From Melanopsichium pennsylvanicum (lineage: Eukaryota; Basidiomycota; Ustilaginomycetes; Ustilaginales), in NCBI GenBank assembly GCA_900208305.1, contig OAPG01000020.1, forward strand, positions 248,001 to 312,000: DNA of 64,000 nucleotides. The letters are read 5' to 3'. Both the position numbers and the translations under genes were made by a program. The notes below the pieces were generated by a model. The model was not told the DNA's origin. It did no database searches and saw nothing but the letters and a program-made list of their open reading frames with translations. This document shows positions 1 to 11,600 of this stretch, piece after piece. Each line of letters opens with the position of its first letter. Positions within the stretch are counted from its first letter, which is position 1.

Positions 1-1311
1 TCTTTGGGTCATCTTGCTGGATCGAACAACCGAAGTGCTATAATCGCTCTCTGCATACTCGGCATCCTCGAGCAAGCCGGACTCGGATTCGTGTCGAATG
101 CGCTCAGCTGCTGCACCTGGCGAAGCAAGCCAGCTTCGATTGATGCTTGGTAGCGCTTCAGTGACATCTTGACTCCACCACGGATTACCGTGTCCACTGA
201 CCTTGAACGTGCTGCTTCCCTTAATACTACCGGGTGCCCTAGCATCATCCTGCTCTATCCCGATCTTGTCCAACGCTGCAAGAGCCTCTTCGATCTCATC
301 GCCGCTATCGTCCGAGTTGGCGCCAGAGTGAGTGTGGGAATTGAGCTTAAGTGCACCGTTGAAGGAGGGGAGTCTTGGCGGGGCGGCACGTTTGAGCTTG
401 GTACCCATGATTGAGTGGATGGTCGCTCCTCGAACACTACCAATGGCATAGCGGTTTTCTGCTTCTTCCCGCATAAGCACCTGACGTTCGATATCGCGAA
501 GACGCGAAACAACTTGACGCATCTCTGGTCGGTCGCGAGGATCTTGCTCAACGCAGTCGAGGGCAAGTTGAATGAACTCTTCCGGACAACCATCCGATGC
601 CATCTCGCGAACTTCGTCCGCGTCGAGGCCAAAGGTGGGCATGGTGCGTTTGAAAGTGTGAGAGTCTACAAGGTGACGCGAAGCGATTTCGGCAAAGATG
701 ACTCCAAGGGAGAAGATATCGGATGGTAGACTAAAGTCGACGCCGAGCAAAATTTCGGGCGACATGTAACCATCGGTACCGCAGTAACTGATCCTTCGCA
801 TCTCATCCTCGTTTCTGGCGGCGATACGTGCGAAACCAAAGTCGCAAACTTTGATGCGTTCGTTTGCGGTGATCAACAGGTTCTCCCCCTTGAGATCTCT
901 GTGCATACAGTTGCGAGCATGGAGGTAAGCAAGAGCTCTAGCAATGTCCATAGCAAAGCTCATCCTGAGCCGCCACGGGAATGGTTTGCTATGATCTGCG
1001 ATATAGCTGCGAACGTTGCCGCCGACAAATTCCGAAATAATGTAAATGCGACCGTCAGGGCCAGGAGATTTGGTGAGACCGATGTACTGAACAATGTTGG
1101 GATGTCGAGCTTCCTTCATGAGGACGCATTCTCGTTCAAAATACTTTTCGACATCGTAGGTGTTGTTGGGCAGAACTTCTTTGATGGCGACTTCGGTTCC
1201 AAGATACTCGCCTTTGAAGACGACACCGAATGATCCACCTCCGATGCGAACCCATTCACCACCATTTGGCCCGGAGAGATCGTTGAAGTTGATCACGTCA
1301 AATCTGTCCAT
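1..1311 (-). CDS. TKL-type protein kinase, C-terminus cut by window edge
   Basis: Open frame from an ATG at 1311 running off the left edge, so at least 437 residues. The kinase domain starts at the N-terminus: glycine loop GGGSFG (residues 24-29), VAIK with the catalytic Lys44, catalytic loop HRDLKGEN (137-144), DFG (157-159) and SPE in place of APE. HRDLKGEN and the subdomain spacing fit the tyrosine-kinase-like/MAP3K-type serine-threonine kinases that are common in basidiomycetes. After the domain (about residue 300) comes a polar tail with no recognised domain. On the minus strand upstream there is a possible 42-nt leader intron (donor GTAAGTAC at 1738-1731, acceptor TTTCAG just before 1696). 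Substrate and pathway are unknown. The kinase call is firm; the subfamily is inferred. Confidence 0.88.
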   Translation of the reverse strand, partial: MDRFDVINFNDLSGPNGGEWVRIGGGSFGVVFKGEYLGTEVAIKEVLPNNTYDVEKYFERECVLMKEARHPNIVQYIGLTKSPGPDGRIYIISEFVGGNVRSYIADHSKPFPWRLRMSFAMDIARALAYLHARNCMHRDLKGENLLITANERIKVCDFGFARIAARNEDEMRRISYCGTDGYMSPEILLGVDFSLPSDIFSLGVIFAEIASRHLVDSHTFKRTMPTFGLDADEVREMASDGCPEEFIQLALDCVEQDPRDRPEMRQVVSRLRDIERQVLMREEAENRYAIGSVRGATIHSIMGTKLKRAAPPRLPSFNGALKLNSHTHSGANSDDSGDEIEEALAALDKIGIEQDDARAPGSIKGSSTFKVSGHGNPWWSQDVTEALPSINRSWLASPGAAAERIRHESESGLLEDAEYAESDYSTSVVRSSKMTQR

Positions 1312-3146
1312 GGTCGCGAATGATTGCAGTGCAATAGGTTATGGGAGGGGTTCTAGCCGCGATTTTGAAGCGGCGTGAATTGCGTTGACCTTGGATGATG
1401 TGGTTGGTGCAAGGTTGTTGACTGGGATGCGAGTATGCTGGGCCAAAAGGTGTTTGATCTGTAACAGGAGATGGATCGTGCGAGATTGTGGCGTTTGGGG
1501 GTGGTGATGGTAGAAAGCAAGGAGTTCAGAGGGAATGGTGAGCTTTGGAACTGAGAAAAGGTTGCGGCCAGCGTGGTATGTGAGTAAAAGCTAGAGGGAA
1601 AGCTAGGCGATGGGTCAAGCGCCTTGAAGCGCCGTATATGTAGTGTGAATGCGAGCAAAGTGGCTTACTCAGACGACAGTCGGCGACGTTTGCGACCTGA
1701 AAGATACCGGTTGGACCGGTAAGAAAGTGGGTACTTACCACTATGTGGGAATGGGCGCTAGATGCGGATAGAGCTCAGTGGCTTGTTGTGTTAATTGATG
1801 TCGGAGATTGACTTAAGGTTGTTTGTGTATGGTAGAGAGAGAGAAAAAAAGCGGGATGGATGATTGACGATACAAGTGAAATTGATGAAGGAGGAACGAA
1901 TTCAAGCCGACGCTTGAAAGATGAAGAGGCAAGAGAAGGCTGGATAGAGGCAAGAAGAGCAAAGTAAGCTCTAGTAGGCAGGGTCCAATTCCAATGCGGA
2001 CGCTGCGTCTGAATGAGCCGATTTTTAAAAATGCAAGAGCTTGTGAGCTGGCTTTAGTTGGTGTGACTGGAGAAGGAGGAGGAGGGCTTTACTTGAAGAG
2101 ATGGGACCGGATGCGGATCGGCGTTATAAAAGAAGGAGTCAAGTAGAACGACAATCTAAGTTAGTGTTGGGCGGTGTTTGTCAGGGGTGAGCGAATACTT
2201 TCAACTGTCAAAAAAGCAAAGTGCGAACCAAAAAAGCAGAGCTGAAATTGAATTGGAAATTAGCAACAGACCACAAATAGCGGCAGGCCTTCGCGCTCCA
2301 ATTGAGTTTGAAAATTAAATAAAAATGTACTACAGTATGCCACTATCTCGTGCAGGCGGACACCGAAAAAGTGTTTAAAATTTACGAAAAATCCAGACAG
2401 AAGCCCGAAGCGGATGAGACTTTTTTTTTTGATTCAAGAACAACTCTACTTGCTCTCTCTCTCTCTTTTAAGGGTTACCAAGATCGCCTCCGGCTCAAGT
2501 ACTAGGTACTCACACATGACAATTCATGGTTCATTCATCGTCATGTACCGCCTCACCACGTGCAACGCAGAACGCCTATCTCGGTCGTCGTTCTCTGTTG
2601 TGTGCGAGAAGAGCGATTTGACTGAATTGCAAGTGGATCATGTAAAGGGTCCCAGATCTTGCAATTTGGACTCTCAGCGATTCGCCAAAGATGAGGCCCA
2701 GTGATTTGCTTGCAACGTCATGTACAGTATGAGGCTCGTGTATGGCTTATATAATTATAGTGCATTATTCCCACCAGTGAATCCTGACGCTGTTCGATGC
2801 CGGCGACTTTGGTCAGTGGCGCAATCAACACAACGGTGACCTTTTGCGAACCTCAAACAAGTCTAATTAGAGAGTGACAACGTCACCAAGATGAGTTTTA
2901 TGAGTTTTATTTCATCCATGAATGGACTGGACTGATGTTGCCGAGATACGATGTTGCTTCCGATCGATGCTGGAAGCTTTATAGCTGGACAAGTGGGTAA
3001 CGGTCCAATTGAACAGCTCGTCAACGCCCCTAACTCAGACGCACTACTGTGTGGTGAGCGAGGCCAACGTCACTCAGGGGTGAAAAGGGAAAAAGAACAC
3101 CAATTTTCAGAACCCTGCAGATTCCGACATGTGTTATCTGAGCTCT

Positions 3147-3180
3147 GCCAAAGTGCGTGACTTGCCAAAGTGCGTGACTT
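3147..3180. repeat. 17-bp perfect tandem duplication
   Basis: The unit GCCAAAGTGCGTGACTT occurs twice back to back (3147-3163 and 3164-3180) with no mismatch, in the divergent promoter region of the kinase and Kelch genes. Confidence 0.95.
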
Positions 3181-3623
3181 ACGTTGGAAGCGGCGCGGGA
3201 AGCTACAGTTAGTTAGTGCAGCATTTCTCAAATTTTGGAATTTTTGGCGGTCATGCTTCCACACACCAACACTTATTTACTGTACAGTGCGAAATGAGCT
3301 TGAGATCATGGCTCCTAAAGCGCTCATACATATTCAAGAGGATTCTCGTTTCTTAAGCACAACTTGACGGGTTCTGGTTTCAATTTTTCAATTTTTCAAT
3401 TATTAATTATGAAATTTCACCTTCCCAATTCGGAAGTGTGTTTCAGGACGCGTTCTGAAGTCAGAAAGTGTTGTATTCAATGCTGTAGAAGTTACTCCTG
3501 ACGCATCACCACAGCATAACAGTCTGGCAAAGTTCTATTCAGCATACGCATCAAGCACCAGCTTGTGCACAACACGAGTAGATACCACTGCTTAGGATGG
3601 CAAAGAGAAAGTCAGTCAAGAAG

Positions 3624-3659
3624 TTGGCTTTGGTCTTGGCTTTGGTCTTGGCTTTGTTC
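3624..3659. repeat. 12-bp unit repeated three times
   Basis: TTGGCTTTGGTC occurs twice perfectly, and a third copy has one change (TTGGCTTTGTTC). A short minisatellite in the upstream region of the Kelch gene. Confidence 0.95.
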
Positions 3660-4432
3660 TTGAAAAGCCAGACTCCCTAGCTGCCATGAAATAGCGCTGC
3701 AGTACACCCCTATTCTGGTCGTCAGCCGCTGCCCACCATCATTTCACTGTGCTTTATCCTTCATCGCTCCTTTCATTTATCCCTCCTCTCGGATCCACTT
3801 GGCCCACGCTGCATCACCACGGTACAGCTCACCTCTTCTCTTTCTTGCTCCTACACTTACACAGTACAGTAGAGCCTAAGTCCACATACAACCAAATTTC
3901 AAGCTTAATCCACGCTTTGTGCTATTATCATACCTCGAAAGCACTCTTCGGATCAAGTTGCCGTACAACGGCTATTCACCACTGCCCCTCTACTACAGTG
4001 AATTGACTTCTTCACACTCAAACACTGGCTAGGTACGTGCTCGAAACCGACCCTTACTTTTCAGCCGAATCGCTCGATCAAAAGTACTACACTTTACAAG
4101 CCAAACTCCGCCCACCCTTGTACCTTGCACCCTTTTCCAACCATCTTCTAGCTCTTTCTCAACCTCATTCTTCGTCTGCATCCTTGTACTCACACCAGCA
4201 TTGCTCCTGAGCTAACAAATCCAGTCACATTACCCAAACTGTACACCACCAAACCGCGTCCACCATAATTACCATTTCCCACAACCACCACCACCGCCAC
4301 CACCACCAACGCGGCGTGCAGCCTCCGTCTCCACTTCATATTGGTGCATCTCACTTTCGAGCTCGTCTCGGCGAGCGCAGAGTTCATTTCGTTCATCTGC
4401 TACTTAGCCAAGATTAAATTCAGCCTCAACAG

Positions 4433-7400
4433 ATGGTGACCTTGCTTCTCTCCCGGGCAACGTCGCGCCCTTCGCGATCTTCAATGCGCAACACCACATG
4501 GCTTTTCTTGGCACTACCGTTCATCGGTGCTGCTACTGCACAGACAGCGGTGGAGTCGCTTCCTGCAAGATGGGGTCAGGCATCAGCTCTGATCGATTCA
4601 CTCTTCCTTGTACAAGGAGGCAAAACGCAGGGCTCCTCGGGTGGAGGATACACGTACAGTTCAGCTCCGAGCGATGCACACATGTACACCCTCGACCTAT
4701 CATCAGCTTTCTCACTTTCTTCACCACCCTGGCAGTCTGTTCTTGCCACTTCGGATGCTCCGGCAGCATTAGCTGTCTCATTTCACACCATCTCACCTCT
4801 CAACAGCACATCATTGCTTCTCTTCGGCGGTGATGGCAGCCCCGAAGTACCCGTCCAGACTGGCAATGATTCGGCTTATATCGTTACCCTCGGTGGATCC
4901 ACTTCCAACCGTACTGTAACCTACTCTCCAGTACCCTCCACATGGTCCCAACCCACGCGTCGTATCTATCACACCACCGAAAGCAACGCCCAAGGCTCAG
5001 TATACATCATTGGCGGCGAAAAAGCCGATGGCTCCGGCCTCATCTTTGACCAACAGTTCAATCTCGATACCACCTCATCTTCACCTACCTTCCAACTCGC
5101 TTCCATCACTCCACCCGGCAGCCTTGAAGGTTCTACTTCCACCCTGCTCAGCGATGGAACCCTCCTCGTCCTCGGGGGTGTTGATGCGACAGGTCAGCTA
5201 CAGTCCATGCAAAATCTGTATGCATACTCGACTAAGTCGAGCACTTGGGCTCAAACCAGCACGCAAGCAGCACAGAATATGTCCACACGCGCGCCAGCGT
5301 TCCCCGCAGCCCGTCGAGGTCATGTTGCCGTCAGCCTGCCTAACCAAAGGGTGTTCATTCATGGTGGCGCAAGCGCGGATCTCTCCACTGTTTACAGTGA
5401 TGCTTGGATCCTCGATTGGAGCGTCAATCCACCCGTGTGGACGTTAGTGAATGACACCGGGGGTCCTGGTCCCAGGTTTGCACACTCGGCGGTCGCATAC
5501 GGCAGGCAAGTACTCATCTCTTTCGGATGGGCAGGAGCAAACGCTGCACCAACTGGGTTGCATATCTTTGATGCGTCAAACATGACCGCATCGACTTCTA
5601 CCAAAGGCAGTTGGTCGGGTGGAAGCTGGTCAACCACAACCTACACTCCTGATCCCCAAGTGACTCGTTCCTCATCGTCCAGTACATCTAGCAGCTCTTC
5701 TTCCACTGGCAACGGATCCAGCACGAGTTCCGGCGGCAGTAGTACTTCTACATCTGACGACTCGAGCTCCAGCGACTCGAGCTCCAGCAACTCGAGTTCC
5801 GGCAACTCAAGCTCAGACGACTCCAACTCTGGCAGCACAGACGCATCTCCCAGCTTTCCTACCAGCACCTCTGTCCCCAACTCTGGCGACGATGGGAACG
5901 CAAACACCGACAGCAGTGGTGGCTCTAGCAATGGCGCGAAAGCAGGCGCCGCGGTAGGTGCGCTTCTCGGTGCCGGTCTTGTTGTTGGTGCCGGCTACGC
6001 CGCGTATCGCCATCGTTCGCTCGACAATTATCGTCGATATGGCGATGGTTCGGTAGGCTTGCTTGGCTTTGGATCCCGTCGCAATCCCGACGACGAGGAT
6101 TACCTGATGGAGAAAGGATTCACACCAGACGAATACGATCGTCCATACCATCGTTCTGGCGGAGGTGCGCCCTTGACGGGCGGCGTGACGTTTGGCAGAA
6201 AGCGGGGAAGGAACGAAGCGGGTGTTTGGACTGCAGGCAACTTGGGTCATGCAATGGAAGGGAGTGGACCCCACTTTAGGGAGAGGATCGCGATTCTCGC
6301 TGGGAGGGGAAAGCGTGACACTCAGGTGGCGCCAAGGTTCGACATGCTCGCCGATGAAGGGGAGAGCGAGTTTCGCCCACATAATACACAAAGTCACAGC
6401 CATATGTACGATGATGAGGACGATCAAGCAGACCATACTCGCTGGCAAGACCGTCAATTGAGGCAACATTCGTATGCACATGTTGATCACGATGATCTTT
6501 CCTCCGGCGACATTGGTCGACTGCGGCACGAAAATGAGCAGATTGACATGCGCTCACCTTTCGACAATCGTCCAGAAGAACTCGCTCCTACCGGTTATGC
6601 GATCTTTGGTGCTTCGCAAGGGTATGGCAAACTTGCAGACCGAGAGACCGATGCGTTCTCAGATCGACACTCCATTTCTGCCCGGTCAGATCTCGAAACC
6701 CAAGAAGGACCCAGTTCGGGCCCATCAGTGCAAAGTCACAGCACAACATCCAAGAGTGACGCCGCTGTCAGCTTTTCCAAATCGTACGACATGCTTTCAG
6801 CAGGTGGAATTGTCTCGTTCTCTGATGCCTCGCATGGTCGACGATCTGGATTGGCCAACAATGGTATGAAACGCAGCTCTACTTGGTGGGTTCGATTCAT
6901 GGGCAACTCTATCGAGCGTTCAGCTTCTGGACGATTCCTCTCTGGACCTAATGCTGGTATGCCGATTCGCGATCCTGCCCCACCACCGCAGGTGAGCGAG
7001 CTTCAGCCAATCACCGAATCGCCTCGATCGCGAAACGTTTCTGAAATCTTGCCACAGGATCTCTTTGTTGACTCTAGTCCAACTCACAAAAATGTAGGCA
7101 TGGACGAGATGGGTCGCAGAGTAGCAACGCATCATGCCGATGGCGAAGAATATCGAAATCACGTACAACAGCAATCTCTCTCGAGCAACGGATCAGCGAG
7201 GACAGGCGCGAGTTCGCATTTCGAATCGCGATTGAGGGGGATGGACGTGATTCAGCGTGTGCGCACGGGTTCTAGCCGTAGAGCGCAGTCTACGAGGACG
7301 GGAAGCACGATGAGCGATACTGATTCTGAACCTGCGCTTTCGCGTGGGCCTACGCTGTTGCGACCGCGTAACGTGGTCAATTCCGAAACTTCGGAAGGAA

Positions 7401-8083
7401 TAGGTCTGGAGCAAGAGACACCTGGTAGTGTAGTATGGAGGCCGGAAGACTGGGTTCACTCTATTGGACGTGGTGGATTGGAAGGAGTTGTAGAAGAGTC
7501 AGTCGACGATCTCAACACCAATGTTGTGAATGTTGCCGACAACGATTCACCCGCTGTATTCTCAAAACGTGAGAAGGGATATAGACAATCGAACGTGAGC
7601 GAGACCCCATCCATCACGCCACTGACGACCAAACGAGCTCGATTGAACCCAGTGATGGTGTCACCTCTCTTCCCCTCTCCATCGCACGTATCCACACCTT
7701 CCGCGCTGGTGGTGGCTGCACTTGGTAGCAGTGTCAAGGACAAGGTGCGCGCATTCGAGTCTCAGACGGGTAGCAACACCACCGAGTCGGTGTGTATTTC
7801 GGCCTGGACTGCGTCAATGTCTAATGCAAAATCTGCAACCATCCTTACCACGTCGAACGATCCTATGCCAAGAGTTGGAGAGGTTAGAATGGAAAGAATG
7901 ACGAGTACAAGTGCTGCTTCGAGTATGACTACGAGCTCGGAAGCGAGGAGAGTTGGAAGGAAGGGTCATAAAGGCCAATTTTTGACACATGGATTGGTTC
8001 CCAAGGCACAACTGTTTGTTGCAAATCCTGATCATACCAAGTATTATACCAGTAGCAGTGATGGTTCGATTTTCAATCCCTAA
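4433..8083 (+). CDS. Kelch-propeller single-pass membrane protein with long cytoplasmic tail
   Basis: Single uninterrupted frame of 1216 codons. The ATG at 4484 (residue 18) is the better start, because it begins a classic signal peptide (MRNTTWLFLALPF...GAATAQ). Then come several Kelch-type blades with G-G dipeptides (LFLVQGG, LLLFGGD, VYIIGGE, LLVLGGV, VFIHGGA), residues about 50-385. A Ser/Thr-rich stalk follows (about 400-490), probably O-glycosylated. One small-residue membrane helix lies near 500-522, ahead of basic residues (YRHR). A polar, Ser-rich cytoplasmic tail of about 690 residues has no known domain. The topology suggests a surface receptor or anchored sensor with a propeller outside. 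Fungal Kelch membrane proteins of this layout exist, but the ligand and role are unknown. The tail is richer in phosphorylatable residues than in hydrophobic ones. Confidence 0.85.
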   Translation: MVTLLLSRATSRPSRSSMRNTTWLFLALPFIGAATAQTAVESLPARWGQASALIDSLFLVQGGKTQGSSGGGYTYSSAPSDAHMYTLDLSSAFSLSSPPWQSVLATSDAPAALAVSFHTISPLNSTSLLLFGGDGSPEVPVQTGNDSAYIVTLGGSTSNRTVTYSPVPSTWSQPTRRIYHTTESNAQGSVYIIGGEKADGSGLIFDQQFNLDTTSSSPTFQLASITPPGSLEGSTSTLLSDGTLLVLGGVDATGQLQSMQNLYAYSTKSSTWAQTSTQAAQNMSTRAPAFPAARRGHVAVSLPNQRVFIHGGASADLSTVYSDAWILDWSVNPPVWTLVNDTGGPGPRFAHSAVAYGRQVLISFGWAGANAAPTGLHIFDASNMTASTSTKGSWSGGSWSTTTYTPDPQVTRSSSSSTSSSSSSTGNGSSTSSGGSSTSTSDDSSSSDSSSSNSSSGNSSSDDSNSGSTDASPSFPTSTSVPNSGDDGNANTDSSGGSSNGAKAGAAVGALLGAGLVVGAGYAAYRHRSLDNYRRYGDGSVGLLGFGSRRNPDDEDYLMEKGFTPDEYDRPYHRSGGGAPLTGGVTFGRKRGRNEAGVWTAGNLGHAMEGSGPHFRERIAILAGRGKRDTQVAPRFDMLADEGESEFRPHNTQSHSHMYDDEDDQADHTRWQDRQLRQHSYAHVDHDDLSSGDIGRLRHENEQIDMRSPFDNRPEELAPTGYAIFGASQGYGKLADRETDAFSDRHSISARSDLETQEGPSSGPSVQSHSTTSKSDAAVSFSKSYDMLSAGGIVSFSDASHGRRSGLANNGMKRSSTWWVRFMGNSIERSASGRFLSGPNAGMPIRDPAPPPQVSELQPITESPRSRNVSEILPQDLFVDSSPTHKNVGMDEMGRRVATHHADGEEYRNHVQQQSLSSNGSARTGASSHFESRLRGMDVIQRVRTGSSRRAQSTRTGSTMSDTDSEPALSRGPTLLRPRNVVNSETSEGIGLEQETPGSVVWRPEDWVHSIGRGGLEGVVEESVDDLNTNVVNVADNDSPAVFSKREKGYRQSNVSETPSITPLTTKRARLNPVMVSPLFPSPSHVSTPSALVVAALGSSVKDKVRAFESQTGSNTTESVCISAWTASMSNAKSATILTTSNDPMPRVGEVRMERMTSTSAASSMTTSSEARRVGRKGHKGQFLTHGLVPKAQLFVANPDHTKYYTSSSDGSIFNP

Positions 8084-8613
8084 TACGCCAGTAGAACGAG
8101 CAAGAGAAGTGAGGAGAAGCATGTGCAACGTTCTAACGTGTTGCACATGATGGATGATGGACTTTTTTTTTTTTTTTTTGGTTTGATTTTCGATCGGTAT
8201 TTGTCACCTACATTGCATATAGCATTCGACGATTCAAGTTGTCACATGAACGGACACTCTTTTAGTACAGAAAATAATGTATCATGATTTCAATAGTATA
8301 ATTCAGTATACTCTCACTTTTTGATGGCTTCTTGAGCGTCGTGACATATCCGTATACCCGAAAAATGGAAACGCGGCTTATTCAGCTGTGATAACCATCC
8401 GACGATGACATGACAAGGCTCGTCTGCGAACACATGACTGCACATCCTAACCTTAACCACACAAACGCACACGAGGCCATATCAAGACGCACATTCAGTC
8501 AACCAGCAAATTTGGAGCACTCGATTTGAATAATAAAGTTGAGTTAAAGTTCGACTTTGATAACGTGCAAAACAGCCATCACTTTTTACATTTCCTCTTC
8601 TGTCCCAGGACAA
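8084..8613. other. Convergent 3' intergenic region
   Basis: 530 bp between the stops of the Kelch gene (plus) and the first Zn2Cys6 factor (minus). It holds the hairpin plus T17 tract listed separately and otherwise AT-rich 3'-UTR-like sequence. No gene seen. Confidence 0.6.
8120..8179 (+). terminator. 10-bp perfect inverted repeat followed by T17 tract in 3' UTR
   Basis: CATGTGCAAC (8120-8129) and GTTGCACATG (8140-8149) pair perfectly around a 10-nt loop. The repeat starts 37 nt after the Kelch stop and is followed at 8163-8179 by 17 consecutive T. It resembles a factor-independent terminator but sits in a fungal RNA polymerase II 3' UTR. A role in 3'-end formation or mRNA stability is only inferred. 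Confidence 0.5.
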
Positions 8614-11600
8614 CTACTGTTGAAGGTAACTCGGCAACATCAAAGCGCTAGCGATGAGATTCACCGCTTCGGCATCAATGTCTTCGTTCTGGATGCTGAG
8701 AGGCCAAACGCTCTGGTCATGACCGAAGAACTCTGCTATAGCAAAGGACGATGTATCCAGTGTCGTTCCGGGCGTGTTTGGTGGATGGTATGGCGCCACC
8801 GCTCCTGTGTTTGGATTCGTTCCCGTGTTATGGGGAGCGTGGAGTGAAGCGTTTCTGCTGTGACTGTCCGAGTGGCGGCTAGGCGAGAGAGCGACGTTTG
8901 CGTGCGATTGCGATTGTGGGTGAAGATGCGAAGGTGTTGAAACGGAGAGCGGAGGCCTTCTGGCTGCCACGGGGGATGCTGATGGATACAAGTGGTATCC
9001 TGGAGCACCACCTCCCGCATACGGTGTGTGCCCGCTTTGTTGATGATGATGTGCAACAGGGTTACCGTTGTTTTCACCTTGATGCTCACTAGCCTCGATC
9101 TGTGGATCCCCGCCTCCAACACTGACCGGTGCATGGGAACTGCCAGATGGATCCCAAGTTTCCATTCGCCAACTGTCCATGAGCGCATCGATATCAAACG
9201 TCAACCCAGCACTGATACCCAATCCGAAAGGACTATCTCCACTGTGTGTACTGGCAAATTCGTCACTTCCGGTACCAGCCGTCAATATCCCACCGGTTCC
9301 GTCCATCGATTCGTTCAGAGCCATGGCGTCTGCTTTGGGTGTTGCCTGCAGCGATCTCTGCATCCTTTTCTTACTTCTGATACGACTCTTGGCCCACTTG
9401 AGCACCATCTCGATATCTCGGATCGGAGCCGATTGTGCATCCGCATCCGATGCTTGCGGGTCGATATCTCCACCGTTCCCAGCAGCCTCCTGTTCCAGCG
9501 CACGGAGTGGCCAAGAGGCGCCAGCCCAATATTGTTGCAATTTCTGCAAGATTCTTTGGCAGGCCCCGAGGTTGATTTCTGCATAAGACTTTGTAGAGAC
9601 GAGGGCGCTGGTTCGCGATTGTGTTTGATGAGGTGCTCCACGGGAAGGAGGACGGGAAGGTGCTGGAGTTGTGCCGTGGCCCATGTTGCGGAGTGCTTCT
9701 CTCGCAGCTTCTCTCTCGGCCACAAAGGATCTTCCGGCAGGCAGCACCAGCTGGTCCAAGTACGGAGAAGCTGTAATGCAGCGGTCGTCAAAAGCATCTC
9801 CCAATGTCAAGATATCTGCGATAGTCCTGCTCGCCGCGGCACTGGCGGCTGGTGCAAAGCTTGGTAGCAACGGCGCCGAATCGACGGTGAACTTCTTCAT
9901 CAGCGCCGGTCGATCCAGCAGTCCGATCGTACTCTGGAACAGCACGTGAAGGTAGACGAAGCCAGGGCTCTGATTGTGCGCTGCGCTCTTCTGGAACGTT
10001 TGCACGTTGAAATGCAGGTTTGCTGGCAGATCGCTGTAGCTCTGAGCGAGTTCGAACCACATCCTGGTAAGATCTCTCTTTGTCGTATTCGCCGACACAG
10101 AGTTCTCTTCCTTATCCCTCCTGTTCAACAACTCTCCCATGCGGCCTCTGAGCATAAGGATGCGAACGATATGTCCAAATACTACCGTCTCGTCCTTCAT
10201 ATCACTGCCTTCAGATAGCCTGGGCAGTTCAATGTCAATCTCGTTCTCGCGAATAGAGACGGGGCGACCAGTACCGAAAGTGGTGATGCGATCAAGACCA
10301 ATGACGGCCCAAAACAAAAGCCGGGCTTTCTCTCGATGTTTCTCCGTCGGAATGCTTTGAATGGAAACTTCGTGTTGAAGGCCCAGATCCTGGGCCATGC
10401 GAAGAGCCATGCCAACGTACATCCACAATCCCGAATCGGAACCTGCGGCGAATTCGGCATAGCTGAGCAAAACAAGAGCTTCAATGACCTCGATGGAGGG
10501 GAAGGAGAGAAGGGGGATGATGAGGATCTTGGACATTTCGCTGAAGGGATCACCTGATGATTTGCGAGGGACTTTTCGCAGCTCGGAACGGTTCGAGAAA
10601 CGCGCTGCTACCGCACAAACTGCATTTGCCAGAATAGCTGGCATGGATCCATTCTCGACACCGTTTTTGAGCTCGTCATCTTCCATCCAAGGGCACCAGG
10701 AGGGCTTGAAATGGGTGAGGAAGAGCGAAACCAGGTGCTCGAGGATGTCCTTTCGAGGGTATCTCGGGCGATTGATCTCGAAAAGCTCGCGAGTAACCGA
10801 TGAGGACGCTTTGTTGTCGAAGCGAGGACTGTGGCTCGAAATACGCGCTGGATGTGGTGAGAGCACCGAGTCGTCCAATGGCTTGCCTGGCGTGCGTCTC
10901 TCGTCGTCATCTCGGATGGTGAAGCCAAAGCTGGATCCGGAGTCTACAGCGTCGCTGGATTCTAGAGCTGGTACAAGCTCGTCAGTCCCAGGCACTTCGG
11001 AATCCTGCAAAACACCAACCTTGATCTTCCTGTAGCCTGGCGTATTGGCGGTAGTACCGAACCATCGGAAGAATGGTAGAACAATCTTGGGACGTGGCTG
11101 AGCGACAGGGATTTCCTCGACCGCCGCTTCCTCAAACTCGGCGCCTGATCTTGTTAGTCCACTGCGTTGCCACCTTTCAATACCATCCCGAAGCTCATTT
11201 GAACCGCCACGAGGAGGCGAGCCGATTTCTGGACGTGAGGTCCGATGTTCCATGAGAGCTCGATCTGGTTCTTCGAACTTGTGGACAGACGCTGGGTCAG
11301 AAGGATGGCCATAATACTCCAGAGACATTGGGTCGATAGGCTGGCTCGCTTCTCTGCGACGACGAGGAGCAGACATTTTACGTCGTGAATGGTATCTATC
11401 CACTGGTGCAGGATTGAGCGGCTTGGGCGCAGCATACGTCGTAGCAGAGCGACCGGATCTGTTGGAGAAAAGGCTGCCATCGCTGGGCGAGTGCTGCTGC
11501 AAGAAGAATGAAGGCCCTCCTGGACTTGCGCCCGGGGCCGAGTCGACTGCAACAGGATGACCATAGTAGGAAGGGTCGTGGGAGAGTGCAAAAGCTTCGA

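Larger units (their letters stand above)
1312..4432. other. 3.1 kb divergent intergenic region
   Basis: Separates the minus-strand kinase from the plus-strand Kelch gene. Only short ORFs without family resemblance are present. It contains a pyrimidine tract near 2414-2470, a 17-bp tandem duplication (3147-3180), a 12-bp triple repeat (3624-3659), an AT-rich stretch near 3380-3415 and CA-rich DNA just upstream of the Kelch start. A GTACGT donor-like site near 4033 and CAG just before 4433 could bound an intron in the Kelch leader. No tRNA was seen. Confidence 0.6.

Noticed and set aside
5813..6529. 238-codon minus-strand frame inside the Kelch gene
   Set aside because: Shadow frame opposite the Ser-rich stalk and tail; no motif and no splice support.
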